This document shows positions 1-5,880 of a stretch of DNA of 5,880 nt, piece by piece. The position numbers and the translations under genes were made by a program. The stretch is taken from contig JAJAYG010000248.1 in NCBI GenBank assembly GCA_026786335.1, positions 1-5,880 on the forward strand, given 5' to 3'. The stretch's first letter is position 1. Each line of letters opens with the position of its first letter. The stretch comes from Chitinophagales bacterium (GTDB lineage Bacteria; Bacteroidota; Bacteroidia; Chitinophagales; UBA10324). The notes beneath the pieces are model-generated. The model worked only from the letters and a program-made list of their open reading frames with translations, did not search any database and was not told the DNA's origin.

Positions 1-140
1 CCGCCTGTTGAAAGGTTTCCAATGCTTATAACAGGAATTTCAAACTCCACGCTCTTTTTTATTTGTGCATCGTAAAGTTTGTTGCGCAACAAGATAATTG
101 CGCCATACAAAATTGAAAAAGGAATTAACAGCTTTCGCAT
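1..140 (-). CDS. lpxK: Tetraacyldisaccharide 4'-kinase (LpxK), N-terminal fragment
   Basis: This is the 5' end of a gene read leftwards from an ATG at 140-138; the rest lies outside the window. LpxK phosphorylates the 4' position of the tetraacyl disaccharide lipid A precursor, at the inner face of the cytoplasmic membrane. The 46 complete codons begin MRKLLIPFSILYGAII and continue through LRNKLYD to IPVISIGNLSTG, with a partial codon GG that must be a 47th glycine. The hydrophobic N-terminal helix (about residues 4-19), the S-x-L-Y-G and L-R-N-x-L-Y-D segments, and P-V-I-S-I-G-N-L-x-x-G-G leading into the Walker A loop (normally followed by TGKTP) are the conserved N-terminus of this family. 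The P-loop lysine and catalytic residues cannot be checked because they lie beyond the edge. It is divergent from the neighbouring hydrolase gene. Identification comes from the N-terminal motif alone but that motif is distinctive. Confidence 0.9.
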   Translation of the reverse strand, partial: MRKLLIPFSILYGAIILLRNKLYDAQIKKSVEFEIPVISIGNLSTG

Positions 141-150
141 ACTTATTCTG

Positions 151-179
151 CAAAGATGAGAATTAGCAGAACAATGAAG
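151..179 (-). promoter_or_regulatory. Possible weak Bacteroidota-type promoter for lpxK
   Basis: On the minus strand, CATCTTTG (158-151) differs from the TAnnTTTG -7 element at one position. TTTA lies upstream after a 21-bp spacer, as a poor -33 element. The -7 box would end about 10 nt before the lpxK ATG, giving a very short leader. With one mismatch in each box and a spacer at the long limit, this is only a candidate. No comparable match was found on the plus strand of this spacer for the divergent hydrolase gene at 243. Confidence 0.25.
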
Positions 180-242
180 TAAAATGCATCCTAAATTTAC
201 GGCAGCTTAATTTCAATGGCGATTTATTTCAAGAACTAAAAA

Positions 243-869
243 ATGAAATCAATTTTAATTATCTCAATATTTCTTATGGCCACTTTAAATTCAAGTGCTG
301 AAAAATATCTTTTCTACCTGCATGGTAAAATCGTAGAAGATCAGGGAGCAAATGCTTCAAGTCCGTATTTTGGTTCTTACAAATACAATGATATTCTTGC
401 TGCTTTTCGAAAAGAAGAATTTACTGTAATAAGTGAGGTTAGAAAAAAGAATAGCGATGTTGAACAATATGCCGATCAGGTTACCGATCAAATCAATGGT
501 CTTTTAAAGAAAGGAATTCAAGCAATTGACATCACAGTAGTTGGCGCTTCAAAAGGTGCGTTGATTGCGATGTTTGTTTCATCACTGCTAAAAAATAAGG
601 ACATCAATTTTGTTTTTCTTGCTGCTTGTAATGATGGAAATTTTGAGAGTTTTCCCGAAATAATTTTTTACGGAAATATTTTATCCATCTATGAAAAGAC
701 CGATGACATTGGTGAATCGTGCATAAGGTTTAAAAATAAAGCTTCAACAACCATCAACCATTATAAAGAAATAGAAATCAATACCGGTTTGCATCATGGG
801 TTTCTTTTTCAGCCGCTGCCTGAATGGGTAACCCCAATTGTAAAATGGAGCAATAGTGATTACAAATAA
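243..869 (+). CDS. Secreted alpha/beta-hydrolase-like protein
   Basis: A 208-residue protein, substrate unknown. Residues 1-19 form a signal peptide (MKS, then a hydrophobic stretch and N-S-S-A), so the product should be exported to the periplasm or beyond. Mature features fit a minimal alpha/beta hydrolase: strand YLFYLHG (22-28), whose H-G is typical of the oxyanion-hole strand; the nucleophile elbow V-G-A-S-K-G-A (Ser103) after strand IDITVV; strand FVFLAA (123-128); an acidic turn E-K-T-D-D (151-155) where the acid residue is expected; and G-L-H-H-G (182-186), offering His184 or His185 as catalytic base. The order Ser-Asp-His is canonical. The whole fold fits into about 190 residues with no obvious lid domain. 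A-rich sequence precedes the ATG, and no clear promoter is visible upstream. It is divergent from lpxK and 81 bp before the Nif3 gene. The hydrolase fold is likely, but esterase, lipase or another activity cannot be chosen. Confidence 0.8.
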   Translation: MKSILIISIFLMATLNSSAEKYLFYLHGKIVEDQGANASSPYFGSYKYNDILAAFRKEEFTVISEVRKKNSDVEQYADQVTDQINGLLKKGIQAIDITVVGASKGALIAMFVSSLLKNKDINFVFLAACNDGNFESFPEIIFYGNILSIYEKTDDIGESCIRFKNKASTTINHYKEIEINTGLHHGFLFQPLPEWVTPIVKWSNSDYK

Positions 870-891
870 CTTTAAACTGCGGACAGAACTG

Positions 892-908
892 ATTAAAGTC
901 ACTTTAAT
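892..908. repeat. Perfect 8-bp inverted repeat upstream of the Nif3 gene
   Basis: ATTAAAGT and ACTTTAAT flank a single C, giving a 17-bp palindrome. As RNA it could fold as a 7-bp stem with a TCA loop followed by a short T-rich stretch, so it may act as a weak terminator for the hydrolase gene. As DNA it overlaps the -33 box of the promoter at 903-933 and could be an operator. The stem is nearly all A/T, which makes chance occurrence plausible in this genome. Confidence 0.4.
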
Positions 909-933
909 TTTAATCATCACGAAACTATTTTTG
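903..933 (+). promoter_or_regulatory. Bacteroidota-type promoter for the Nif3/zinc-ribbon operon
   Basis: An exact -7 element TATTTTTG (926-933, pattern TAnnTTTG) lies 19 bp downstream of TTTA (903-906), a one-mismatch -33 element. The implied transcription start is near 938, leaving a leader of roughly 13 nt before the ATG at 951. Short leaders without Shine-Dalgarno sequence are normal in this phylum. The 2048-2803 gene has no promoter of its own visible and should be on the same transcript. Confidence 0.6.
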
Positions 934-950
934 TACCCCAATCAGATAAT

Positions 951-2048
951 ATGAAACTCATTAAGATTATTAATGTACTCGAAGAATTTGCTCCACTTCC
1001 CTTGCAAGAAAGTTATGATAACTCGGGCTTGCTTACCGGTAATTCTCAAATGGAAATCACTGGCGCCATTCTTTGCCTTGATGCTATTGAAGAAGTGATT
1101 GATGAAGCAATTAAAAAGAAATGCAATCTTGTAATTGCTCATCACCCGATTATTTTTTCGGGCCTAAAAAAAATAACCGGTAAAAATTATGTTGAGCGCA
1201 CCATCATCAAAGCAATTAAAAATGACATTGCAATTTATGCTGCTCATACTAACCTTGACAATGTTCAGCATGGCGTAAATAAAAAGATTTGTGAAAAACT
1301 TCAACTTCAAAACACCCGCATTCTATCTCCTGTAAAAAATAAATTGATTAAGCTTTTCACTTTTGTACCGAATGAACATGCTGCAAATTTGAGAGCTGCC
1401 TTGTTTGCTGCCGGTGCTGGCGCTATAGGTAATTATGATGATTGCAGTTATAATGCAGAGGGCTACGGAACATTCAGAGGCAATGACCAAACCAATCCTT
1501 TTGTGGGTGAAAAAGGAATTCAACATCGCGAAAATGAAACTAAGATTGAGGTTATTTTTCCTTTCTTCCTTCAAACAAAAATAATTGATGCCTTAAAAGA
1601 AAATCATCCGTATGAAGAAGTTGCCTATGATGTTATTGAACTGAAAAATCAATGGGATCAAACCGGCGCCGGAATGGTTGGAGAACTTGAACATGCGTTT
1701 ACTGTTCCGGATTTTCTTCAGTTCCTAAAAGATAAAATGAAATTGCAATCGATTCGTTTTACAAAAATTCAGAAGGATATTAAAATTCAAAGAGTGGCTG
1801 TATGTGGAGGAGCAGGAAGTTTCCTTTTGACTGAAGCAATCAAAGCACGCGCACAATGTTTTATAACCTCTGACTTTAAATATCACCAGTTTTTTGATGC
1901 TGAAAACAAGATTATGATTGCCGACATCGGGCATTATGAAAGCGAACAATTTACCCCTGAAATTTTTGCTGCCTTGTTAAAGGATAAATTTCCTACATTT
2001 GCCGCCCATTTTACTTCTGTTAAAACAAACCCAATAAACTACTACTGA
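951..2048 (+). CDS. Nif3-like dinuclear metal centre protein (DUF34), long form
   Basis: A 365-residue cytosolic protein of the Nif3/YbgI/YqfO family, which forms hexameric toroids with a two-metal site. The biochemical role is unsettled; the old label 'GTP cyclohydrolase I type 2' is not well supported for the family. Visible signatures are SYDNSGLLTG (21-30), A-H-H-P-I-I-F-S-G-L (63-72, metal ligands His64/His65), A-A-H-T-N-L-D-N (97-104, Asp103), C-G-G-A-G-S (285-290), T-S-D-F-K-Y-H (306-312) and D-I-G-H-Y-E-S-E (325-332, His328 and a nearby Glu). The expected ligand set is therefore present. Residues about 130-232 form the extra PII/CutA-like domain of the long form, ending in H-P-Y-E-E-V-A-Y-D; E. 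coli YbgI (about 247 residues) lacks it. The gene starts 17 nt after the promoter -7 box. Its TGA overlaps the next ATG by one base, which indicates translational coupling. Confidence 0.95.
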   Translation: MKLIKIINVLEEFAPLPLQESYDNSGLLTGNSQMEITGAILCLDAIEEVIDEAIKKKCNLVIAHHPIIFSGLKKITGKNYVERTIIKAIKNDIAIYAAHTNLDNVQHGVNKKICEKLQLQNTRILSPVKNKLIKLFTFVPNEHAANLRAALFAAGAGAIGNYDDCSYNAEGYGTFRGNDQTNPFVGEKGIQHRENETKIEVIFPFFLQTKIIDALKENHPYEEVAYDVIELKNQWDQTGAGMVGELEHAFTVPDFLQFLKDKMKLQSIRFTKIQKDIKIQRVAVCGGAGSFLLTEAIKARAQCFITSDFKYHQFFDAENKIMIADIGHYESEQFTPEIFAALLKDKFPTFAAHFTSVKTNPINYY

Positions 2049-2803
2049 TGTCAAAAGTTAAAGATGTAGCCAAAGTTGATTCAGGAATCGAAGAAAAACT
2101 CCGCAGCATTTATAAGTTGCAAAAGATTGATTCCAAGATTGATGAAATTCAAATCTTAAAAGGTGAACTTCCAATGGAAGTTAGTGACCTTGAAGATGAA
2201 ATGACGGGTTTAAAAACCCGCATTGAAAAGTATGCTGAAGATGCAGACAAAATTGAAGAGGCCATTGCAGCCAAAAACAATACTATTAAAGAATCTGAAG
2301 CATTGATTAAGAAATATCAAAAGCAACAGAACAATGTTAAAAACAACCGTGAGTTTGATGCTTTGAGCAAAGAAATTGAACTTCAGAAATTAGAGATTCA
2401 ATTGAATGAAAAACGCATTCGCGAAGCCAATGAAGACAATTCTTCAAAAGAAGAAATGGTTGCCGCTGCTAAAAAGAACATCAAGGAAAAAGAAAAGCAC
2501 CTGAAAACAAAGAAGGATGAATTAGAACACATTATTGAAGAAACGGATGCTGAAGAAAAAACTTTGCTGAAAAAATCAAAGGAACAGGCAACCAAAATTG
2601 AAGAGCGCCTTTTTAAGGCTTATCAAAGAATACGCACGAGTTATAAAAACGGGCAAGCTGTAGTAACCGTTAATCGCAGTTCCTGCGGTGGTTGTTACAA
2701 TGCAATTCCCCCGCAAACACAAATGGAGATACGCCAACACAAGAAAATAATCATCTGCGAACATTGCGGAAGAATTTTGGTTGATGAGACTTTAGATAAA
2801 TAG
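2048..2803 (+). CDS. Coiled-coil protein with C-terminal C4 zinc ribbon
   Basis: A 251-residue cytosolic protein. Residues about 15-195 are highly charged, rich in Lys/Glu with heptad-like hydrophobic spacing, and predict two long helices forming a coiled-coil hairpin. The C-terminus has a four-cysteine zinc ribbon: C213-G-G-C216, then N-A-I-P-P-Q-T-Q, and C237-E-H-C240-G-R-I-L. This matches the family annotated as C4-type zinc ribbon (PF02591; CT398-like in Chlamydia), which has been suggested to bind nucleic acid or partner proteins but has no agreed function. N-N-R-E-F-D-A-L (99-106) at the turn is also a family hallmark. The ATG at 2048 shares its A with the TGA of the Nif3 gene and has no separate ribosome-binding signal, so translation probably depends on the upstream gene. 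From memory this pairing recurs in Bacteroidota. A terminator follows 22 nt after the stop. Confidence 0.9.
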   Translation: MSKVKDVAKVDSGIEEKLRSIYKLQKIDSKIDEIQILKGELPMEVSDLEDEMTGLKTRIEKYAEDADKIEEAIAAKNNTIKESEALIKKYQKQQNNVKNNREFDALSKEIELQKLEIQLNEKRIREANEDNSSKEEMVAAAKKNIKEKEKHLKTKKDELEHIIEETDAEEKTLLKKSKEQATKIEERLFKAYQRIRTSYKNGQAVVTVNRSSCGGCYNAIPPQTQMEIRQHKKIIICEHCGRILVDETLDK

Positions 2804-2825
2804 ATTACACTCTTAAAAGCCTTTT

Positions 2826-2857
2826 AAAAGGATCAGTTTAAATATTGATCCTTTTTT
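2826..2857 (+). terminator. Intrinsic terminator after the Nif3/zinc-ribbon operon
   Basis: AAAAGGATCA (2826-2835) and TGATCCTTTT (2846-2855) form a perfect 10-bp stem around a 10-nt loop, followed by a T-rich run (2852-2862, TTTTTT then A then TTTT). It lies just after the stop codon at 2803 and before the next promoter, so it separates the operon from the exported-protein gene. The preceding CTTTTAAAAG (2821-2830) is itself palindromic and could form a competing fold. Confidence 0.8.
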
Positions 2858-2897
2858 ATTTTTAGCAATAGCCGATTCAACCTATCGCGTTTATTAA

Positions 2898-2928
2898 TTT
2901 GTAATGTTATTTTTAGAACCTAATTTTG
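2898..2928 (+). promoter_or_regulatory. Consensus Bacteroidota promoter for the T9SS cargo gene
   Basis: TTTG (2898-2901), a 19-bp spacer, then TAATTTTG (2921-2928) match both the -33 and -7 elements exactly. Transcription should begin around 2933, so the in-frame TTG at 2933 would sit at the very end of the message. The ATG at 2942 (leader about 9 nt) or at 2948 (about 15 nt) is the likelier start. This promoter decides the start choice. Confidence 0.75.
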
Positions 2929-2941
2929 ACCATTGTATTCT

Positions 2942-4834
2942 ATGCAGATGAAAATATTATCCGCTTTTATTTTAATTAGCTATTCCACTTTTGCCACAGC
3001 TCAATCAAGCTCGTTTCATTTTTCAGCTCCGGCAATTCCTTCATCAATCAACAATCATGTAGTTGGTTTTAAAGAAGCTTCGCTTTTTCCTGCCAATCAA
3101 CCGGGAACAATTTCTTCATCACCATCAACTGATGAAACTGAATTGAAAGAAGAAAAAACTTTGGGGTTTACTTCACTGGCAATTGGCAATACTTATCTCG
3201 ACATTCAAACCAATGCTTCTGTTTGCAATTCGCTTTTCAGAAATAAGTTCAATGGTAAAATTTCTGCTGTATGGAATTTTGCTCCTGTACTCGACCCTGA
3301 TCTGCTAAGCCGAGGAACCGGTTATAATTATTTCAATGGTTCTTCATGGCTGGTGTTTCCTGATAAAAGAATTGAGTTCTCAAAAACCGGATGGCCTAAT
3401 GTTACAGTGAATTATGCTAAAAAAGAATTTGTACTCTGCCATAACTTAGACTTTAATATTATCCAATTCGACGAGCGCGCTATTGCGGGTACTGGTACGT
3501 GGAGTGAGATACAAAGCCCTTTTGCTCAACCAAATTTCTATGGTATTTGGTGGCCAAGAATTATGAGAGGTGATTCATTCAGTACTTCAAAAAGATACTT
3601 GCATGCAATCGCACTCACGCTACCAACCATGTTTGGAGGTATTAAATACAAGGACATTGATGGAGCATTGCTCTACTATCGCTCATCTGATGACGGTACA
3701 ACATGGGATAGTGTAAATGTTCTTATTAAAGGAATTGACTCTACGGAGTATGCTCGCATAAGACCTGATTGGTATTCAATGGATAAGATTCAAAATAATG
3801 TTGCTATTGTTGTTGGTGGCTTTGGAAATGATATCGTGCTGCTTAACTCAGGTAACAATGGAATTAGCTGGACAAAAACAATTGTTCAAGCATTTCCAAT
3901 TGCTAAATACAATCAACAGGTAACAGATGTAACTGGTGATGGCGTTGCAGATATCGTTGATACCAATGATGGCTCGCTTGCAGTGTTGATTGATAAAAAT
4001 GGAACATCACATGTATGGGCAGGTTACAATCAAATCTATGATGATGATTCAACTGATAATATTTTCAGTTTTCAGCCAACCTCGAATGGCATACTCTATT
4101 GGAATTCAAACATGGGCGTTGCTCCAATGAAAATAATTACCGGCGCACTTGATTTCAATGGCAATGATTCACTTGATATTGCAGGCTATGGTTTTTTTAA
4201 TACAGGGTTTGCAACACACCCAAGTGCAGGAAGTGATGTTGACGGAAATATTTTTTTAACCTACTCTGCTCTTAAAGAAAATGGTGTTGACAAGGACAAT
4301 AAAAATGTTAGACATACCTACGTTATAGGTACATCTGATTTTGGAAATTCGTGGAGCTATCCTTACGATATTGTAAATGAAGTTAATGCTGAGGGCATTT
4401 ATGGAAAGATTGCCAGAGACAATGATCTTAATCTTCGATTGATTTATCAAAAAGATTATTGCGCAGGCATTTCTACCACACCCGGTTTTCCAGATCCCTG
4501 CAACAGCGGTCAGCAAAATCAAATTTATTATGTAGAAGTTTCGGCACAAGAAGTTTTGAATAATGTTGGAATTGAAAATCCAAAAGAAGTAAGCAAAGAA
4601 TTAATTTACCCTAACCCTTCAACAGGAATTTTTCATTTCAATCTACCCCTTCTTCATTCGCAGGATGGGAATATTTCTGTTACTGATATGAATGGAAGGA
4701 TTCTTTTTTTCAATTCAAAAATTCTATCTCCGCTTGAGCAGGTTGATCTTTCATTTTTGCCATCCGGAATTTATGTTGCTCACATCAGCAGCGCAGATTA
4801 TAATTCCACTTCAATGATTTCGGTCTTAAAATAA
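2942..4834 (+). CDS. Exported Asp-box protein with T9SS type A sorting domain
   Basis: A 630-residue protein with unknown ligand or substrate. Residues 1-21 are a signal peptide (MQMKILSAF, hydrophobic core, then T-F-A-T-A-Q). The C-terminal 75-80 residues are a T9SS type A sorting domain: I-Y-P-N-P-S-T-G (555-562), strand I-S-V-T-D-M-N-G-R-I-L, and L-P-S-G-I-Y-V-A-H-I near the end. The protein should cross the outer membrane and be released or surface-attached. In between are Asp-box motifs of sialidase/BNR propellers, S-S-D-D-G-T-T-W (248-255) and T-S-D-F-G-N-S-W (464-471), plus a degenerate S-G-N-N-G-I-S-W (303-310). Asp/Asn-rich loops resembling FG-GAP calcium sites occur at D-V-T-G-D-G-V-A-D (329-337) and D-F-N-G-N-D-S-L-D (404-412). 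A beta-propeller core is inferred. I see no convincing sialidase active site, so enzyme activity is not claimed. ATG 2942 is chosen over TTG 2933 because of the promoter; ATG 2948 also fits. Confidence 0.88.
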   Translation: MQMKILSAFILISYSTFATAQSSSFHFSAPAIPSSINNHVVGFKEASLFPANQPGTISSSPSTDETELKEEKTLGFTSLAIGNTYLDIQTNASVCNSLFRNKFNGKISAVWNFAPVLDPDLLSRGTGYNYFNGSSWLVFPDKRIEFSKTGWPNVTVNYAKKEFVLCHNLDFNIIQFDERAIAGTGTWSEIQSPFAQPNFYGIWWPRIMRGDSFSTSKRYLHAIALTLPTMFGGIKYKDIDGALLYYRSSDDGTTWDSVNVLIKGIDSTEYARIRPDWYSMDKIQNNVAIVVGGFGNDIVLLNSGNNGISWTKTIVQAFPIAKYNQQVTDVTGDGVADIVDTNDGSLAVLIDKNGTSHVWAGYNQIYDDDSTDNIFSFQPTSNGILYWNSNMGVAPMKIITGALDFNGNDSLDIAGYGFFNTGFATHPSAGSDVDGNIFLTYSALKENGVDKDNKNVRHTYVIGTSDFGNSWSYPYDIVNEVNAEGIYGKIARDNDLNLRLIYQKDYCAGISTTPGFPDPCNSGQQNQIYYVEVSAQEVLNNVGIENPKEVSKELIYPNPSTGIFHFNLPLLHSQDGNISVTDMNGRILFFNSKILSPLEQVDLSFLPSGIYVAHISSADYNSTSMISVLK

Positions 4835-4852
4835 TACCGCGCTTCTTTTTCC

Positions 4853-4885
4853 GAATTCTGTTTCTTAGATTTCTGAAATGAATTC
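4853..4885 (+). promoter_or_regulatory. Imperfect inverted repeat spanning the comEC start codon
   Basis: GAATTC-TG-TTTC (4853-4864) is complementary, with one bulge, to GAAA-T-GAATTC (4875-4885) across a 10-nt loop. The ATG at 4878-4880 lies inside the right arm. If the region is transcribed from upstream, the fold would bury the start codon. The stem is A/T-rich and short, so stability is modest and a regulatory role is only a suggestion. Confidence 0.3.
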
Positions 4886-5880
4886 ATGGAGTCAATATCC
4901 ATTTGTAAGAATTATTATTCCGTTTATCAGCGGTATATTGATATGGATATTTTTTGAAATACACTTTCCGCCTGCAATTCTTTATTCTCTTATTGCAATT
5001 TCAATTGTGTTTCATCTGCTTATTCGAAAAAGAATTTTCAGAATGTATCGCTATACTTTTTATGCAGGCATAGTTTTTCAAATCACAATACTCTTGTCTG
5101 CCAATCATCTGTGTTTTGTAAATACTGATATTAATAATGAAAATAATTACACCCGCTTTATTAATGATGGCGATTTTGCCATTGTAAAAATCTGCGAGCC
5201 ACTGAGCGAAAAAGAAAAATCGGTGAGTGCAGAAGTTGCGTTTTATTATTTCAGAAATAATTTGGATTGGAAAGCTTGCAGTGGTAAAGCAATTATTTAT
5301 TTCAGAAAAGAAACCGCAGCACTGCAACTCCATTATGGCGATTTTATTCTGGTAAAGAATAATTTTAGCAGGGTAAATGCTTCAAAAAACCCGGATGAAT
5401 TCAACTACCAAAAATTTCTTTACTATAAAAATATTTATGCAACAGCGTTTTTAGATTCAAGTCAATTTAATTCCCTTCATTTCTCAAGACAAAATCCTGT
5501 ATGGCAATTTACTTTTTGGTTGCGCCAAAAATCAATTGATGCATTCGCGAAATATATTTCATTGGATCGCGAGCGTGCGGTTGCCGATGCATTGGTAATT
5601 GGTGACCGCGACAACATGTCGTTCGCGCTCATGCAATCGTATTCAAGCACAGGAGTAATTCACGTGCTGGCAGTTTCGGGTTTGCATGTTGCAATTCTTT
5701 ACGCACTGTTAGAGCTGCTTACTTTTTTTATTCGCAAGAGAAAGCACGGGAAATTTTATCAGGCAATCATCATCCTCATTATTATCTGGCTGTTTGCGTT
5801 GGTTACCGGGTTATCGGGTTCTGTAACAAGAGCAGCAACCATGTTTACATTTATAACTGTTGGTAAAGCTTTTCGGCGCA
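4878..5880 (+). CDS. comEC: ComEC/Rec2 DNA-uptake channel, N-terminal part
   Basis: An open reading frame of 334 complete codons that runs off the window end without a stop. ComEC carries single-stranded DNA across the inner membrane during natural transformation. An in-frame TAG at 4866-4868 fixes the ATG at 4878 as the start; the next in-frame Met is residue 56. Residues about 9-26, 33-49 and 60-74 are transmembrane helices. Residues about 75-195 form the soluble DUF4131/OB-fold-like region, with N-P-D-E-F-N-Y-Q-K-F-L (171-181) as the family's NPgeFdy motif. The competence domain follows: A-L-V-I-G-D-R (238-244), then S-S-T-G-V-I-H-V-L-A-V-S-G-L-H-V (256-271), the strongest family signature, and T-G-L-S-G-S-V-T-R-A (310-319). 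The remaining membrane segments and any C-terminal metallo-beta-lactamase-like domain are outside the window. It starts 43 bp after the T9SS cargo gene with no terminator between, so read-through is possible. Confidence 0.93.
   Translation, partial: MNSWSQYPFVRIIIPFISGILIWIFFEIHFPPAILYSLIAISIVFHLLIRKRIFRMYRYTFYAGIVFQITILLSANHLCFVNTDINNENNYTRFINDGDFAIVKICEPLSEKEKSVSAEVAFYYFRNNLDWKACSGKAIIYFRKETAALQLHYGDFILVKNNFSRVNASKNPDEFNYQKFLYYKNIYATAFLDSSQFNSLHFSRQNPVWQFTFWLRQKSIDAFAKYISLDRERAVADALVIGDRDNMSFALMQSYSSTGVIHVLAVSGLHVAILYALLELLTFFIRKRKHGKFYQAIIILIIIWLFALVTGLSGSVTRAATMFTFITVGKAFRR

Noticed and set aside
141..242. Promoter for the hydrolase gene at 243
   Set aside because: TAAATTTA (192-199) and TAATTTCA (208-215) are poor -7 matches and neither has a TTTG-like -33 element at 19-21 bp.
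1323..1574. Minus-strand open frame inside the Nif3 gene, with a hydrophobic stretch
   Set aside because: It is fully antisense to the conserved insert domain of the Nif3-like protein, and its hydrophobic segment is explained by the complement of conserved codons.
2205..2220. Perfect 7-bp inverted repeat CGGGTTT/AAACCCG inside the zinc-ribbon gene
   Set aside because: It lies within a well-supported coding region, has no T-run after it and a 2-nt spacer. It encodes ordinary coiled-coil residues, so I treat it as chance.
2933..2941. TTG start adding three residues to the T9SS cargo protein
   Set aside because: The consensus promoter puts transcription start at about this position, and the added residues fall before a complete signal peptide that begins at ATG 2942 or 2948.
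2942..4834. Annotation of the Asp-box protein as a sialidase
   Set aside because: Asp-boxes occur in many non-enzymatic propellers. I do not see an N-terminal F/Y-R-I-P motif or a clear arginine triad; R-I-R-P at about residues 272-275 is in the wrong context.
5001..5333. Minus-strand open frame of 110 codons
   Set aside because: It lies antisense to comEC, whose frame is open for 334 codons with family motifs. The antisense translation is Ile/Phe/Asn-rich with no recognisable domain.

Overview
The window reads as chromosomal DNA of a member of the Bacteroidota. It is AT-rich. Start codons lack Shine-Dalgarno sequences and sit behind A/T-rich leaders. Two promoters match the Bacteroidota pattern (TTTG or a close variant, about 19 bp, TAnnTTTG). 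One long protein ends in a type IX secretion (T9SS) type A sorting domain, a system restricted to this phylum. Genus-level placement is not possible from this sequence. There are six protein genes, two of them cut by the window edges. I found no tRNA, rRNA, CRISPR array, insertion sequence or prophage signal.

Layout: 1-140 (minus) is the 5' end of lpxK, the lipid A 4'-kinase gene, transcribed out of the window. A 102-bp divergent spacer separates it from 243-869 (plus), a small secreted alpha/beta-hydrolase-like protein with a G-x-S-x-G nucleophile elbow. After an 81-bp gap carrying a palindrome and a promoter comes 951-2048 (plus), a long-form Nif3/DUF34 dinuclear-metal protein. Its stop codon overlaps the start of 2048-2803 (plus), a coiled-coil protein with a C-terminal four-cysteine zinc ribbon. 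This pair ends at an intrinsic terminator (about 2826-2857). A near-perfect promoter (2898-2928) then drives 2942-4834 (plus), a 630-residue exported protein with Asp-box motifs and a T9SS sorting tail. Finally, 4878 to the window end (plus) is the N-terminal part of comEC, the DNA-uptake channel gene.

How the genes relate: most of the window is housekeeping or envelope material (lipid A synthesis, metal-protein pair, DNA uptake) with two exported proteins of unknown substrate between them. The only tight coupling is the Nif3/zinc-ribbon pair. I see no convincing new multi-gene system. The points most worth a second look are that uncharacterised pair, the exported hydrolase, the mixed Asp-box/calcium-loop architecture of the T9SS cargo, and two inverted repeats placed where they could affect expression (upstream of the Nif3 gene and over the comEC start).
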